Origin: Methylophilaceae bacterium | GTDB lineage: Bacteria > Pseudomonadota > Gammaproteobacteria > Burkholderiales > Methylophilaceae | Direction: 5' to 3' | Length of the DNA stretch: 64,000 bases | Assembly (NCBI GenBank): GCA_018398995.1 | Contig: CP073759.1 | Location: 1,566,311-1,630,310, forward strand | In this document: positions 8,228 to 17,943 of the stretch, in pieces | Position numbering within the stretch: the first letter of the stretch is position 1 | Layout: every line of letters starts with the position of its first letter | Notes under the pieces: model-generated | Told to the model about the DNA's origin: nothing | Seen by the model: the letters and a program-made list of their open reading frames with translations, nothing else | The model's database searches: none | Made by a program: the position numbers and the translations under genes

Positions 8228-9946
8228 ATGATTGTATTGGGTTTATCTGGCGCTTTAAGCCATGACGCATCTGCCGCTATTTTGGTTGATGGAAAAATAA
8301 TCGCAGCAGCAGAAGAAGAGCGCTTTCTTCGCGATAAACATGCTAAAAATAAGTTTCCATACGAAGCGGCAAAGTTTTGTCTCAAGCAAGCGGGTGTGAA
8401 CCCTGAGGATGTTGATATTGTTGCTTTTCCTTATGCAGAAATTCCATTAAATACCAAAGCACGCTGGCACTTTGCAAAGCGGCATTGGTATGCGCCAGAT
8501 CGCGCTTTAGATGCGATTTTTAACGGTAATCGCCGTTTTAGACGTAATCGTGATAAATCACTTGCATTAATGAAAGAGTTGGGCTTAACCAATGCTAAAT
8601 TTGTACCTGTTGAGCATCATTTGTCACACGCTTCTAGTGCCTATCATTTAAGTGGCTTTACAGAAAAAACCGCCATTATCGGCATTGATGGTAAAGGTGA
8701 ATATGCGACTACCTTCTTTGGCTACGGTGAACATGGCAACATTCACAAAATTAAAGAGTTTTATGACCCAGATTCCTTAGGCGGTTTATATGGCGCGATG
8801 ACGGAATATTTAGGTTTTGATATGTTGGACGGCGAATTTAAAGTCATGGGGATGGCACCGTATGGCGACCCAACTAAGTATGATTTATCTGATTTGGCTA
8901 AGTTTGAAAATGGCGAGTTGATTGTTAATACGAAACTAGTCAATGTGGTGGGTTTACGTCGCTACAAAGAAAATGGCAAAGGCTATTATTTCACCCCAGA
9001 ACTCATCAAACGCCTTGGTCCAAAACGGCATGGCGATGAAATTGACGATCCCTATATCCATTACGCGGCTTCTATTCAAGCGCTGTTAGAAAAATTAGCG
9101 CTAGAAATGATTGAATATTACCTAGGCGATATTATTCGTGAAACAGGCAAGATCGCAATGGCGGGCGGTGTGGCGCTGAATGTGAAACTCAATCAACGTA
9201 TTATTAGCTTGCCCTATGTCAAAGAGCTGTTTGTGCAACCCGCTTCAGGTGATAATGGTACTTCACTTGGTGCCGCCACATACGCGGCACATTTGGCTGG
9301 CGAAACTATCCATAAAATGGAACACGCTTATCTTGGCCCTTCGTTTACAAATGAAGAATGTATTGCAGCTTGCGAAGCACATCCAGAAAAACCAGTGTTT
9401 ACCCGTGTTAAAGAGGGCCCTAAAAAAGCAGCTGAATTGTTAGCAGCGGGCAATCCTCTGGCTTGGTTTCAGGGGCGAATGGAATTTGGACCACGCTCAC
9501 TTGGTTGTCGTAGTATTCTAGGAGACCCTAGTTACCCTGGTGTTGCTGATCGGATAAATGCACAAATTAAATACCGTGAACGCTGGCGCCCATTTTGTCC
9601 CAGTATGCTAGATACGGTGGCAGAGGATTTATTGCAAACTAGCCATCCTGCACCTTATATGACCTTTACCTTTGATGTGAATCCGGCATGGAATGATCGC
9701 ATTCCTGAGGTTGTGCATGAAGATGGTACTGCCCGTGCGCAAGTGGTCACACGCGAGACCAATCCGCGCTATTATGCATTAATCGAACATCTAGAAAAGT
9801 TACGTGGCAATGCCGTTGTTCTCAACACCTCGCTCAATCGCCGTGGTGAGCCTATGATTTGTAGTCCGACTGATGCATTGAATATGTTTTATGGCTGTGA
9901 CTTAGAGTATTTAATGTTAGAAGATATTTTGGTAACAAAAAAATGA
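8228..9946 (+). CDS. NodU/CmcH-family carbamoyltransferase, probably LPS-core O-carbamoyltransferase
   Basis: A 572-aa enzyme that transfers carbamoyl from carbamoyl phosphate, via a carbamoyl-adenylate made with ATP, to a hydroxyl of a small molecule or sugar. The N-terminal Kae1/ASKHA-like domain starts MIVLGLSGALSHDASA and holds the metal-binding VEHHLSHASSAYH (H130, H131, H134) and a second phosphate loop, MAGGVALNVKLN. The C-terminal YrdC-like part includes WFQGRMEFGPRSLGCRSILG. It follows the LPS kinase by 19 bp, and LPS core genes surround it. A role in carbamoylating a core heptose, as WapO does in Pseudomonas, is inference; NodU and antibiotic enzymes share the fold. Confidence 0.85.
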   Translation: MIVLGLSGALSHDASAAILVDGKIIAAAEEERFLRDKHAKNKFPYEAAKFCLKQAGVNPEDVDIVAFPYAEIPLNTKARWHFAKRHWYAPDRALDAIFNGNRRFRRNRDKSLALMKELGLTNAKFVPVEHHLSHASSAYHLSGFTEKTAIIGIDGKGEYATTFFGYGEHGNIHKIKEFYDPDSLGGLYGAMTEYLGFDMLDGEFKVMGMAPYGDPTKYDLSDLAKFENGELIVNTKLVNVVGLRRYKENGKGYYFTPELIKRLGPKRHGDEIDDPYIHYAASIQALLEKLALEMIEYYLGDIIRETGKIAMAGGVALNVKLNQRIISLPYVKELFVQPASGDNGTSLGAATYAAHLAGETIHKMEHAYLGPSFTNEECIAACEAHPEKPVFTRVKEGPKKAAELLAAGNPLAWFQGRMEFGPRSLGCRSILGDPSYPGVADRINAQIKYRERWRPFCPSMLDTVAEDLLQTSHPAPYMTFTFDVNPAWNDRIPEVVHEDGTARAQVVTRETNPRYYALIEHLEKLRGNAVVLNTSLNRRGEPMICSPTDALNMFYGCDLEYLMLEDILVTKK

Positions 9947-10100
9947 TTTATTTTAAGATGTAAGTGGTTATTTTTTAAAAAGAAATTGCATCTGATTATT
10001 TATGTTATTTGACGAAAATCCCTCTTTTAAGCGATAATCAGACGTTAATTAATTAAATTCTGCATAGTTTGCAGTATCAAATAAGTGAGTTGAATCAAGT

Positions 10101-11915
10101 ATGAAACAATCCCATGTAGAAGTGACAGAACGCATCATTGAAGTAAGCCGTCCTACTCGTACTGCCTATTTACAACGATTAGATGAAATAGCGAATCGCG
10201 ACAGAGGTGCAGATCGACTAGGTTGCGCAAATGTGGCACACGCTTTTGCGGCCATGCCAACAAATGATAAATTTAAGGTTGTGGCAGAAAAAGCGCCAAA
10301 TATTGGTATTGTGACGGCATACAACGATATGCTGTCTGCGCATCAGCCTTATTGGTCATATCCAGGCATTATTAAAGATGAGGCTTCTAAGTTGGGTGCT
10401 ACCGCCCAAGTAGCTGGTGGTGTACCTGCTATGTGTGATGGTATTACGCAAGGTGAGCCTGGCATGGAATTATCTTTATTTAGCCGTGACACCATTGCAA
10501 TGAGCACTGCCATTGCGTTGTCTCATGATGTATTTGATGCCGCTTTATTATTAGGCGTTTGTGACAAGATTGTGCCCGGATTGTTGATTGGTGCTTTGCA
10601 CTTTGGTCACTTACCCTGTGTTTTTGTCCCTGCTGGTCCAATGAGTACTGGTATTGATAACACCTCAAAATCAAAAGTGAGAGAGCAATATGCGCAAGGC
10701 TTAATTGGAAGAGAAGAATTATTGGCGTCTGAATCTGCTGCTTATCATGGCGCTGGAACCTGTACTTTTTATGGTACAGCAAACAGTAATCAAATGTTAA
10801 TGGAGGCTATGGGCTTGCATGTGCCAGGCTCGGCTTTTATTCACCCGCATGATGGTATGCGAGAGCTGTTGACGCGTGAGGCAGTAAAAATGGTGTTGGA
10901 AAATACCAAACAAAAACATTACACACCGATTGGTAAACTGGTCGATGAGCATGTGATTGTCAATGCCATGGTGGCATTATTGGCGACAGGGGGATCAACC
11001 AATCACTTAATTCACTGGGTGGCTATTGCGCGTGCTGCAGGCATTATCATCGATTGGACAGATTTCTACCATTTGGCAAAAACAACGCCATTACTTGCTA
11101 AGGTCTATCCTAATGGGATAGCCGATGTGAATCAGTTTCAAGATGCCGGTGGTCCAGCATTTATAATTCGTGAATTAATTGATGCAGGCTATATGTACCC
11201 AGATGTATTTACCGTTTCTTATGGCGGGTTGCGAGATTATGGCAAATTGCCAGTTCAAGAAGAAAATAAATTAGTGTGGAAAGATTTACCAAAAGAGAGT
11301 AAAGATGAGTTGATTGTGCGCAATGCAGAACATCCATTCGACCCTTCTGGTGGCTTGCGTTTGCTGAAAGGCAACCTTGGACGAAGTGTGATTAAAATTT
11401 CAGCAGTGCCAGAAGATCGTCACATTATCGAGGCGCCGGCCATTGTATTTGATGCGCAAGAAGAATTGCTTGAAGCATTTGATAGAGGTGAACTTGAGAG
11501 AGATTTTGTTGCGGTTGTCCGCTTCCAAGGACCAAAAGCCAATGGAATGCCAGAGCTTCATAAATTAACGCCACCTTTGGCTGTTTTACAAAATAAAGGC
11601 TTTATGGTGGCGATTGTCACAGATGGACGCATGAGTGGTGCATCAGGAAAAATTCCTGCGGCAATTCATTTAACACCTGAGGCTTCTGCGGGTGGCGCGT
11701 TAGCAAAAGTACGTACTGGCGATATTATTCGTTTGAATGCCAAAGTTGGTATGGTCAATGTGTTGGTGGATGAGGATGTGTGGGAAGAGCGTGAAGTCGA
11801 AGCACTTTCCGATGAAAAACGTCATGCTAACGAACATGGGATCGGACGCGAGCTATTTGGTGGCATGCGTAAAAATGTATTGTCTGCTGAAGAAGGCGCT
11901 ATTACCTGGCTATAA
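10101..11915 (+). CDS. edd: 6-phosphogluconate dehydratase
   Basis: First enzyme of the Entner-Doudoroff pathway: dehydrates 6-phosphogluconate to 2-keto-3-deoxy-6-phosphogluconate. The 604-aa length and the IlvD/Edd motifs match the family: GGVPAMCDGITQGEPGMELS, LLGVCDKIVPGLL, LATGGSTNHL and VTDGRMSGASGKIPAA, with cysteines for a 4Fe-4S cluster. Upstream there are a palindrome TTAATTAATTAA (10045-10056) and CTGCA-N5-TGCAG (10060-10074) that could be regulator sites; I cannot assign them. eda follows after a palindromic spacer. In methylotrophs this pair serves the cyclic or assimilatory ribulose monophosphate route. Confidence 0.96.
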   Translation: MKQSHVEVTERIIEVSRPTRTAYLQRLDEIANRDRGADRLGCANVAHAFAAMPTNDKFKVVAEKAPNIGIVTAYNDMLSAHQPYWSYPGIIKDEASKLGATAQVAGGVPAMCDGITQGEPGMELSLFSRDTIAMSTAIALSHDVFDAALLLGVCDKIVPGLLIGALHFGHLPCVFVPAGPMSTGIDNTSKSKVREQYAQGLIGREELLASESAAYHGAGTCTFYGTANSNQMLMEAMGLHVPGSAFIHPHDGMRELLTREAVKMVLENTKQKHYTPIGKLVDEHVIVNAMVALLATGGSTNHLIHWVAIARAAGIIIDWTDFYHLAKTTPLLAKVYPNGIADVNQFQDAGGPAFIIRELIDAGYMYPDVFTVSYGGLRDYGKLPVQEENKLVWKDLPKESKDELIVRNAEHPFDPSGGLRLLKGNLGRSVIKISAVPEDRHIIEAPAIVFDAQEELLEAFDRGELERDFVAVVRFQGPKANGMPELHKLTPPLAVLQNKGFMVAIVTDGRMSGASGKIPAAIHLTPEASAGGALAKVRTGDIIRLNAKVGMVNVLVDEDVWEEREVEALSDEKRHANEHGIGRELFGGMRKNVLSAEEGAITWL

Positions 11916-12016
11916 TTAGCTTGAAAATACAATTGATGCCGCATTGCATTCGCTAGTCGTACTTATCGTACTGCCTTCGCTCAAGTGCCTTGCCTCGATT
12001 GATTTTAAAGCTAATT
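11914..12016. repeat. 103-bp imperfect palindrome between edd and eda
   Basis: The sequence starts AATTAGCTT (inside the edd stop codon) and ends with its exact complement AAGCTAATT at 12008-12016. The outer roughly 24 nt of each arm pair with a few mismatches and one bulge. The centre is GTAC-TTATC-GTAC at 11959-11971, exactly midway. The middle of the arms pairs poorly but contains a near-direct repeat (TGCATTCGCT/TGCCTTCGCT). It may be a repetitive extragenic palindrome, an mRNA processing or stability element, or a remnant of a small mobile repeat. No second copy is seen in this window. Confidence 0.6.
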
Positions 12017-12067
12017 CGACTACTTTAATGGTTATAAAGAATTTATTAAATCAATATTGAGAGAAAT

Positions 12068-12694
12068 ATGAATACATTAGATTTAGCAAAAGAAGGCCCA
12101 GTTATCCCAGTGATTGTGATTAACAAAGTGGAAGATGCTGTGCCAATGGCTGAAGCATTGCTTGAAGGGGGTATCAGAGTGTTAGAAGTAACACTACGTT
12201 CTCCAGTCGCATTACAAGCAATGGAGCAAATTGCTAAACATGTGCCTGATGCAATTTTGGGTTCAGGAACCGTGCGCAGCTTGCAAGATGCGAAAAACTC
12301 ACTAGAAGTAGGTTGCAAATTTGCGGTCAGTCCAGGTTATACAGCAGCACTTGGTCAGTATGCACGTGAAATTGGCTTGCCGTTGCTGCCAGGGGTTTCA
12401 ACTGGTTCAGAAATCATGATGGCAAATGCAGATGATTATTACTTTTTAAAACTATTTCCAGCGGTGGCTGTTGGTGGCATTAATTTGCTTAAAGGTTTTG
12501 CAGGTCCATTTGCGGATGTCATGTTCTGTCCAACAGGCGGTGTTAAAGTAGAATCTGCACCAGAATTTTTAGCGTTACCGAATGTGGTTGTATGCGGCGG
12601 CACTTGGTTAACCCCAGCTGACGCATTAGCGAATAAAGACTGGGCACACATTACCAAATTGGCCAAAGAGGCCAGTGCAATTAAAGCTGCTTAA
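12068..12694 (+). CDS. eda: KDPG / KHG aldolase
   Basis: Cleaves 2-keto-3-deoxy-6-phosphogluconate to pyruvate and glyceraldehyde 3-phosphate. The 208-aa class I aldolase carries VLEVTLRS (E40, R44), LGSGTVRS, SPGY, the Schiff-base lysine in FLKLFPA (K128) and CPTGGV for phosphate binding. GAGA lies upstream of the ATG at 12068. It is followed by a strong terminator. It lies downstream of edd in the same orientation, with the palindrome between them. Confidence 0.96.
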   Translation: MNTLDLAKEGPVIPVIVINKVEDAVPMAEALLEGGIRVLEVTLRSPVALQAMEQIAKHVPDAILGSGTVRSLQDAKNSLEVGCKFAVSPGYTAALGQYAREIGLPLLPGVSTGSEIMMANADDYYFLKLFPAVAVGGINLLKGFAGPFADVMFCPTGGVKVESAPEFLALPNVVVCGGTWLTPADALANKDWAHITKLAKEASAIKAA

Positions 12695-12712
12695 GTTTCT
12701 CAACGGTAATAC

Positions 12713-12746
12713 AAAAGTTTTGTACCAAAAGGTACAAAACTTTTTT
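12713..12746 (+). terminator. Rho-independent terminator after eda
   Basis: A perfect 14-bp stem (12713-12726 with 12731-12744, core GTTTTGTACC/GGTACAAAAC), a 4-nt AAAA loop and a run of T to 12746. It closes the edd-eda unit and rules out the long N-terminal reading of the following gene. Confidence 0.93.
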
Positions 12747-12800
12747 CTTAATAAAAACAAAAATATATTTTCAAAGCTGTTTTGTGTAGAGGTAATCACC

Positions 12801-13463
12801 TTGACTGTAGAAGTAGGAAAATATAAAACAATTGTATTTGATTGTGATGGCGTTATATTAGATTCGAATATTACAAAGATAGATTCTTATTTTCGAACCG
12901 CCAAAAAATTAGGTGCGACGGATGCGCAAGCGCAGGCTTTAGTGGATCATCATGTCGAATTTGGTGGTATTTCACGTTATCCAAAGTTTGTTTGGTATAT
13001 TACAGAAGTGCTGAAACAAGAGCCTACAAAAGCGCTTGTACAAGAGTATTTGGATGCATTTAGTCTAGCAGTGAGCAAAGGGTTGATGCGTTGCAAAATA
13101 GCGGATGGCTTACAAGCGCTGCGCGAAGCGTATCCAAACACCAAATGGTTGGTCGTGTCAGGTGGCGATCAACAAGAAATCCGAGACTTGTTCCACAAAC
13201 GCGAGCTAGCCAACTTGTTTGATAGTGGTTTGTTTGGCAGCCCCGATAATAAAGACACGATACTCACACGCGAGATAGAAAGTGGCAATATTGTCTTTCC
13301 AGCATTATTTATCGGAGATAGTAAATACGATTACGCCTCTTCCAAACGCGCAGGGTTAGATTTTGTTTTTTTAAGTGACTGGACAGATGTGCCAGACTGG
13401 AAAGTGTTCACTAGTGAACATGGTATTCAAGTGCTACAGAATATTAATGCTTTAACGAAGTAA
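12801..13463 (+). CDS. HAD-superfamily phosphatase, substrate unknown
   Basis: A 220-aa haloacid-dehalogenase hydrolase with motif I FDCDGVILDS (nucleophile D14, D16), motif II WLVVSGG (S120), motif III lysine at about K151 and motif IV FIGDSKYDYA (D173, D177). The helical cap between motifs I and II is of the phosphoglycolate-phosphatase type. I chose TTG at 12801, 9 nt after AGAGGT. The upstream reading would run through the eda terminator and overlap eda. It lies between central metabolism and an envelope sugar operon, so a sugar-phosphate substrate is plausible but not shown. The 164-bp gap to galE shows no convincing terminator. Confidence 0.75.
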   Translation: MTVEVGKYKTIVFDCDGVILDSNITKIDSYFRTAKKLGATDAQAQALVDHHVEFGGISRYPKFVWYITEVLKQEPTKALVQEYLDAFSLAVSKGLMRCKIADGLQALREAYPNTKWLVVSGGDQQEIRDLFHKRELANLFDSGLFGSPDNKDTILTREIESGNIVFPALFIGDSKYDYASSKRAGLDFVFLSDWTDVPDWKVFTSEHGIQVLQNINALTK

Positions 13464-13627
13464 ACATGTCGGCTTTTTGAAGTGCTTTCTAGTTGATTGT
13501 GGCAACGACACCAGCGACAACGTCGTCAGGAATCTATCTTTTAGTGCACAGTAACAATTAAAAATGTAACGCGCGAGAAAAACACGAAGCGCCAACCAAT
13601 CAATCGCTTGCATTTAAATAACACAGA

Positions 13628-14638
13628 TTATTGATAGCCGTTAGGGTTATTAAATTGCCAACGCCAAGCATCTCTACACATTTGATGGATATCAAACCTT
13701 GCAGTCCAGTTTAGTAACTCTTTTGCAAGATTGACATCTGCGTAGCAAGAGGCGATGTCACCAGGACGCCTCGGACATATTTTGTATGCAATTTTTCTAT
13801 TACTGGCTTTCTCAAAAGCATGAATAACGTCAAGTACACTATAACCGATTCCGGTACCTAAATTGAGTGTCACTATGCCATGATTCTTTGTTGCATAATC
13901 AAGTGCTGACAAATGACCAATAGCCAAATCTACTACATGGATATAGTCTCGAACACCAGTTCCATCTGCGGTATCGTAATCACCACCAAACACATTAAGA
14001 TAGTCATGTTTTCCAATTGCTACTTGAGTAATAAATGGCATTAGGTTGTTGGGCAAACCATTTGGATCTTCACCTATTAGACCGCTCTCATGAGCGCCTA
14101 CTGGATTAAAATAGCGCAAAACAGCAATAGACCATTTTGCATTTGATTGGTGTATGTCATTCAGTATTCTCTCTATCATCAGCTTGCTAGTACCATAAGG
14201 GTTTGTTGTTGCCCCAACTGCAGAAGTTTCATTAATCGGCATTTTATTAGGTGCCCCATATACGGTAGCAGAAGAGCTAAATACCAAATTGAACACTTTG
14301 TTCTCGTCCATGATTTCGCATAGTGTAATCGTACTTAAGATATTGTTATCGTAATATTTTAAAGGTTCGGCCATAGATTCACCGACCGCTTTAAGACCAG
14401 CGAAATGAATGACAGCTTCAATCTTATGCTTATTAAACACCTCGCGTAACGCAGATTTATCGCGCACATCCATTTGGTAAAAAATAATTTTTTTACCAGT
14501 AATCGACTCCACACGTTTTAAGGATTCAGCTTTGCTGTTGCAGAGGTTATCAATAGCCACAATTTCAACGTTAGCATTTAAAAGCTCAATGCAAGTATGC
14601 GAACCGATGTAACCTGCTGCGCCTGTGATTAGAATCAT
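13628..14638 (-). CDS. galE: UDP-glucose 4-epimerase
   Basis: Interconverts UDP-glucose and UDP-galactose (or the N-acetyl forms) with bound NAD. The 336-aa extended SDR has GAAGYIGS (residues 6-13), SSSATVYG (121-128) and the catalytic Y148-x3-K152 in PYGTSK, with [11 protein letters not shown] as in GalE. It is the last gene of the minus-strand envelope operon, 32 bp after the FkbM methyltransferase gene, so it probably supplies galactose-type donors for the surface polysaccharide. Confidence 0.94.
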   Translation of the reverse strand: MILITGAAGYIGSHTCIELLNANVEIVAIDNLCNSKAESLKRVESITGKKIIFYQMDVRDKSALREVFNKHKIEAVIHFAGLKAVGESMAEPLKYYDNNILSTITLCEIMDENKVFNLVFSSSATVYGAPNKMPINETSAVGATTNPYGTSKLMIERILNDIHQSNAKWSIAVLRYFNPVGAHESGLIGEDPNGLPNNLMPFITQVAIGKHDYLNVFGGDYDTADGTGVRDYIHVVDLAIGHLSALDYATKNHGIVTLNLGTGIGYSVLDVIHAFEKASNRKIAYKICPRRPGDIASCYADVNLAKELLNWTARFDIHQMCRDAWRWQFNNPNGYQ

Positions 14639-14670
14639 ATTTTGATTGATGTATTTTAGGTTGAATGTAA

Positions 14671-15447
14671 CTATTGAAGATCAGTTAATTTTTCTGCAAA
14701 CATCCAATCCATTTGTCTTGGTTTGGCTCCGCAATGACTAACTTTATATCCAGCTCTGGTGAGAAAGTCTTTTACAAACTCACGGGTTCTAAATTGCTCG
14801 CCATCACCGCGGTCTGCGCGAAAATCATGGGCTGAAATAATGATCCTTTTAATGTTACTATAGTCAGCTATCATCGGTAACAAAAATTTTTCCCCACCTT
14901 CTATATTAATTTGAAGTAAGTCAACTTCCTGAATTTGGTATTTGGATAAAAATGTAGGCCAATCGATGCTTTGTACTTCAATGTATCCTCTTTCACTGGT
15001 AGATACTGCAGTGTAATTAATTGCGCTATTTAAAAACAAACTCTCATGATTAGCATTTATTGCCAGATTACAAGCAGTGTAAGTGTCTTTTTGATTGAAA
15101 GTGTTACTTAAAAGCTCGTATAAATAAGGCTGTACTTCAATACCAATATAGCGAATATCATTCGCTTTATTAGCCAACCAGATAGCCTCATGGCCTAGGC
15201 CAGCCCCTACACAGACAACAACATCATTTTCTTTTGGCATGTAATGTTGATAATAGTAGCGTGTGCAAAGTTTATGAAGACTTTTCTCGCTTAGATATTC
15301 GGTATGATTTCTCAGATAGACCCTACTATTTCCCACCATCTGAAATAAAAACCCTGTTTTATTGCAATAACGAGTCTGTACTTTGCTTGAGATGGCTTTT
15401 TGAAAGGCTTTAAGTTTAAGTGTAAAAGATTTGCTCAATAAATTCAT
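14671..15447 (-). CDS. FkbM-family SAM-dependent methyltransferase
   Basis: A 258-aa Rossmann methyltransferase. The SAM-binding region is [13 protein letters not shown] (about 77-89) followed by YIGIEVQP, and the family signature [12 protein letters not shown] comes later. FkbM-type enzymes O-methylate hydroxyls on sugars or polyketides. Between galE and a GT2 glycosyltransferase it most likely methylates a sugar of LPS or another surface glycan. The sugar is unknown. It is co-directional with and 17 bp after the GT2 gene. Confidence 0.8.
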   Translation of the reverse strand: MNLLSKSFTLKLKAFQKAISSKVQTRYCNKTGFLFQMVGNSRVYLRNHTEYLSEKSLHKLCTRYYYQHYMPKENDVVVCVGAGLGHEAIWLANKANDIRYIGIEVQPYLYELLSNTFNQKDTYTACNLAINANHESLFLNSAINYTAVSTSERGYIEVQSIDWPTFLSKYQIQEVDLLQINIEGGEKFLLPMIADYSNIKRIIISAHDFRADRGDGEQFRTREFVKDFLTRAGYKVSHCGAKPRQMDWMFAEKLTDLQ

Positions 15448-15464
15448 TTTGTCGGTTTCAGTAT

Positions 15465-16397
15465 TTAGTATATTGCTTTTGTTTGATGGTGTTTGTAGAA
15501 AGAAATTATAAACTTTTTAAAATAAGGCCATCTTAAAATAATTGATTTATCAAGCTTAAATGCTTGGACAAAGAAAATATTATTTTGCAAATGCCTATTA
15601 CTTTCATGACTCACCCTAGATAGTGATAGGAGCCTTTGAACTAAAAATGGTTTTTTTAATGATTGTAACGCTTTTGGTATGCGATTAATGTTAAACACTT
15701 CTTCTACAAGGTGTAAACCAACACTTTCTGAATATTCAACGTTATGCCTTAAGCTATCATCATGTTTGTGGATGTTAGCTAGTGGAAAACTTAAAGTGCT
15801 ACAATTAAAGTTAACCAATGTATAGGCAAACATAGCTAAATCTTCTGAATTCCTAAAATGTTCTGGGTAGACGTAATTGGTGAATATTGAATTATGCATG
15901 ACACAGGCACCATTTGAGATGCTGATGGTTTTGTCTATCAGGTATGCCTTTAATTTATCATAAGATGATTCTGGTAATTGGTTGGGAAGGTGCATCTTTT
16001 TCTTGCTATTTTGATTGATTGAAACGTGCCCACCAATCACAAATCGACTTTCTGGATTTTGTTTTAAATGCAATCGAATGTTATATATAGCGTCGGTGTG
16101 TAGTTCATCATCAGCATCCAGAAAAATTAAATAGTCCCCTTTTGCAAGACGAATACCTTCATTTCTAGTTGAGGCTAGGCCGCCATTTTGTTTATTTATT
16201 ACGAGTATATTGTTATATTTTAAAGTTAAACTAGCTAGTAAATCCGCCGTTTTGTCGGTAGAACCATCGTTTATAATGATTAGCTCACAGTTCTCATCTA
16301 ACTGCTTATGAGCGGATATAATTGCCCGCTCTAGTGTGTGCGCATAATTGTAAGCTGGGATAATAATGCTAATTACAGGTGCTTGAATATTAGGCAT
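15465..16397 (-). CDS. Family 2 glycosyltransferase
   Basis: A 310-aa GT-A enzyme. VISIIIPAYNYAHTLERAI opens the nucleotide-binding fold, INDGSTDKT carries D44, and LIFLDADDEL (D94, D96) is the metal-binding DxD. The ATG at 16395-16397 begins just before the conserved fold and 7 nt after the upstream stop. The longer reading would overlap the GT-C gene. No membrane segment is evident. It probably adds a sugar to LPS outer core or a related glycan; donor and acceptor are unknown. Confidence 0.85.
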   Translation of the reverse strand: MPNIQAPVISIIIPAYNYAHTLERAIISAHKQLDENCELIIINDGSTDKTADLLASLTLKYNNILVINKQNGGLASTRNEGIRLAKGDYLIFLDADDELHTDAIYNIRLHLKQNPESRFVIGGHVSINQNSKKKMHLPNQLPESSYDKLKAYLIDKTISISNGACVMHNSIFTNYVYPEHFRNSEDLAMFAYTLVNFNCSTLSFPLANIHKHDDSLRHNVEYSESVGLHLVEEVFNINRIPKALQSLKKPFLVQRLLSLSRVSHESNRHLQNNIFFVQAFKLDKSIILRWPYFKKFIISFYKHHQTKAIY

Positions 16398-16404
16398 TAT
16401 CTTG

Positions 16405-17943
16405 CTATCGCATTTCCTGTTTGAGGTAGATGAGTACACTCTTCTTGGCTTTTGCGTCATTAAATTGTTTAATCAATTGATAGTCAGGTAACTGACTTTC
16501 AATCAGAACTTTTGCTTTATTATCTTTTTTGGACGATTCAATTAAAAGATAGTCATGATGAGTAATGCTATTATTATCAATCATGCTTTGTATATAAGAT
16601 AAGTTCTCGAAAGTGCCGATAAAGTCGGCGCCTGCATAGTAGCGCATTCTAGCCTGGTCATAAAAAACGGGTTTATTGTTGACATTATCTGCAATTACCC
16701 AAGCCACTGCTTCTTGCATAAAGTTATGCCCTTGTTTTTTAGGCAGAATATTTTTTAAACCGCCACCAAACATAAATAGTACGAGTAGTAGCGCTAACCA
16801 GTGCATTTTGTTGTTTTTTGTTTTCTGAAATAAGAGTTCTGCAAAGTAAAACGCGGCAAATACCATTAAGATAAAACTAAACGCGAGTACGTAGCGGCCA
16901 GATAATACAAATACTTTTGTAATAATCAAACCCATACTGATAGTTGCAATGATGGCAACGGCGCTTAATACTTGGAAAGATTGGTGATTGAATAAACGCT
17001 GATTATTTTTAATCCCAAACGCGCTTAAGCATACAACTATGAAACCAGTGGTACTAATTGTTTTAGCAAATATGGCAAACAATAAAGTGAGTAATAGACC
17101 AATAGTTGCAAACTCTTCCAAATACTTTCCTAATACTTGAGTTGACATAATTACTGATTTTTCATTTAAGTTAGCTGTCAATTGTTGCCATAAATTGATT
17201 GTGAATACCTCGTTTAGACGACCTAAAATTTTTGTAGATAGACCATCATTAAATGCAAAAATGAGCAAAATAATCATTGCTAAGCCAATATTGATGACAT
17301 TGGCAGTTAATAATTTACCCCATTTTTGTTTGATATTGCATTCTGTTTGGAATAGTAGAGAGAGTGGTAAAAACAGCAAATACAGAATCCCTTCAATTCT
17401 AAATAAGGTTGCTACGATAATGGATAGTTGCCAGAGTAAGGCATCTTTAAACTGAGACTCTTGGTAAAACCGAATAAAAAACACGATGCTCAATAAAAAG
17501 AACGCCCAAAAGCCTTCATCACGTATCAGCATTTCTAGCACACTGCCAATCATATATTGTGCGCTTAGCCAAATAAGCGCCGCTGCAATGACTTGCTTTT
17601 GTTTGCCACCAGCAAGCTTTACGATTGCTACAAAGCTGTAACTGGCAATGCCAAAAAAGATGATGTTTAATAGTTGTGCTGAACTATGTACACCCAATTG
17701 ACTAATTTTGTTGACTAGTGCAATGCATAGGGCATAAAAAGGCCAGTTAAAAATTTCAAAACCTGCCTGCCAGTCACCCATGCTGAATAATTTGGCAGCT
17801 TCTAAATACAATACAGAATCAGGACTTATCGCACCATGCTGAATGTATTGTACTTGCACGCAGATGAGCATCCCCAATAGTATAATCCAAAAATGTAACT
17901 GATTAAGCGAGGCTTTTTCTAATTTATCTAACATTTTCTGCAT
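16405..17943 (-). CDS. Polytopic GT-C-type glycosyltransferase (ArnT/PMT-like)
   Basis: A 512-aa membrane protein with about ten or more hydrophobic segments. The first periplasmic loop ISPDSVLYLEAAK follows TM1 and carries an acidic residue where GT39/GT83 enzymes have their catalytic Asp; a later loop has MLIRDEGFWAFF. The C-terminal soluble part (about 390-512) includes YYAGADFIGT. Such enzymes use polyprenyl-phosphate sugars on the periplasmic side. It overlaps waaF by 20 bp. The acceptor (lipid A, core or another glycan) is unknown. Confidence 0.68.
   Translation of the reverse strand: MQKMLDKLEKASLNQLHFWIILLGMLICVQVQYIQHGAISPDSVLYLEAAKLFSMGDWQAGFEIFNWPFYALCIALVNKISQLGVHSSAQLLNIIFFGIASYSFVAIVKLAGGKQKQVIAAALIWLSAQYMIGSVLEMLIRDEGFWAFFLLSIVFFIRFYQESQFKDALLWQLSIIVATLFRIEGILYLLFLPLSLLFQTECNIKQKWGKLLTANVINIGLAMIILLIFAFNDGLSTKILGRLNEVFTINLWQQLTANLNEKSVIMSTQVLGKYLEEFATIGLLLTLLFAIFAKTISTTGFIVVCLSAFGIKNNQRLFNHQSFQVLSAVAIIATISMGLIITKVFVLSGRYVLAFSFILMVFAAFYFAELLFQKTKNNKMHWLALLLVLFMFGGGLKNILPKKQGHNFMQEAVAWVIADNVNNKPVFYDQARMRYYAGADFIGTFENLSYIQSMIDNNSITHHDYLLIESSKKDNKAKVLIESQLPDYQLIKQFNDAKAKKSVLIYLKQEMR

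Noticed and set aside
12675-12800. Longer N-terminus of the HAD phosphatase
   Set aside because: It overlaps eda and would read through a perfect 14-bp terminator hairpin; the encoded residues (K/N-rich) do not resemble HAD proteins.
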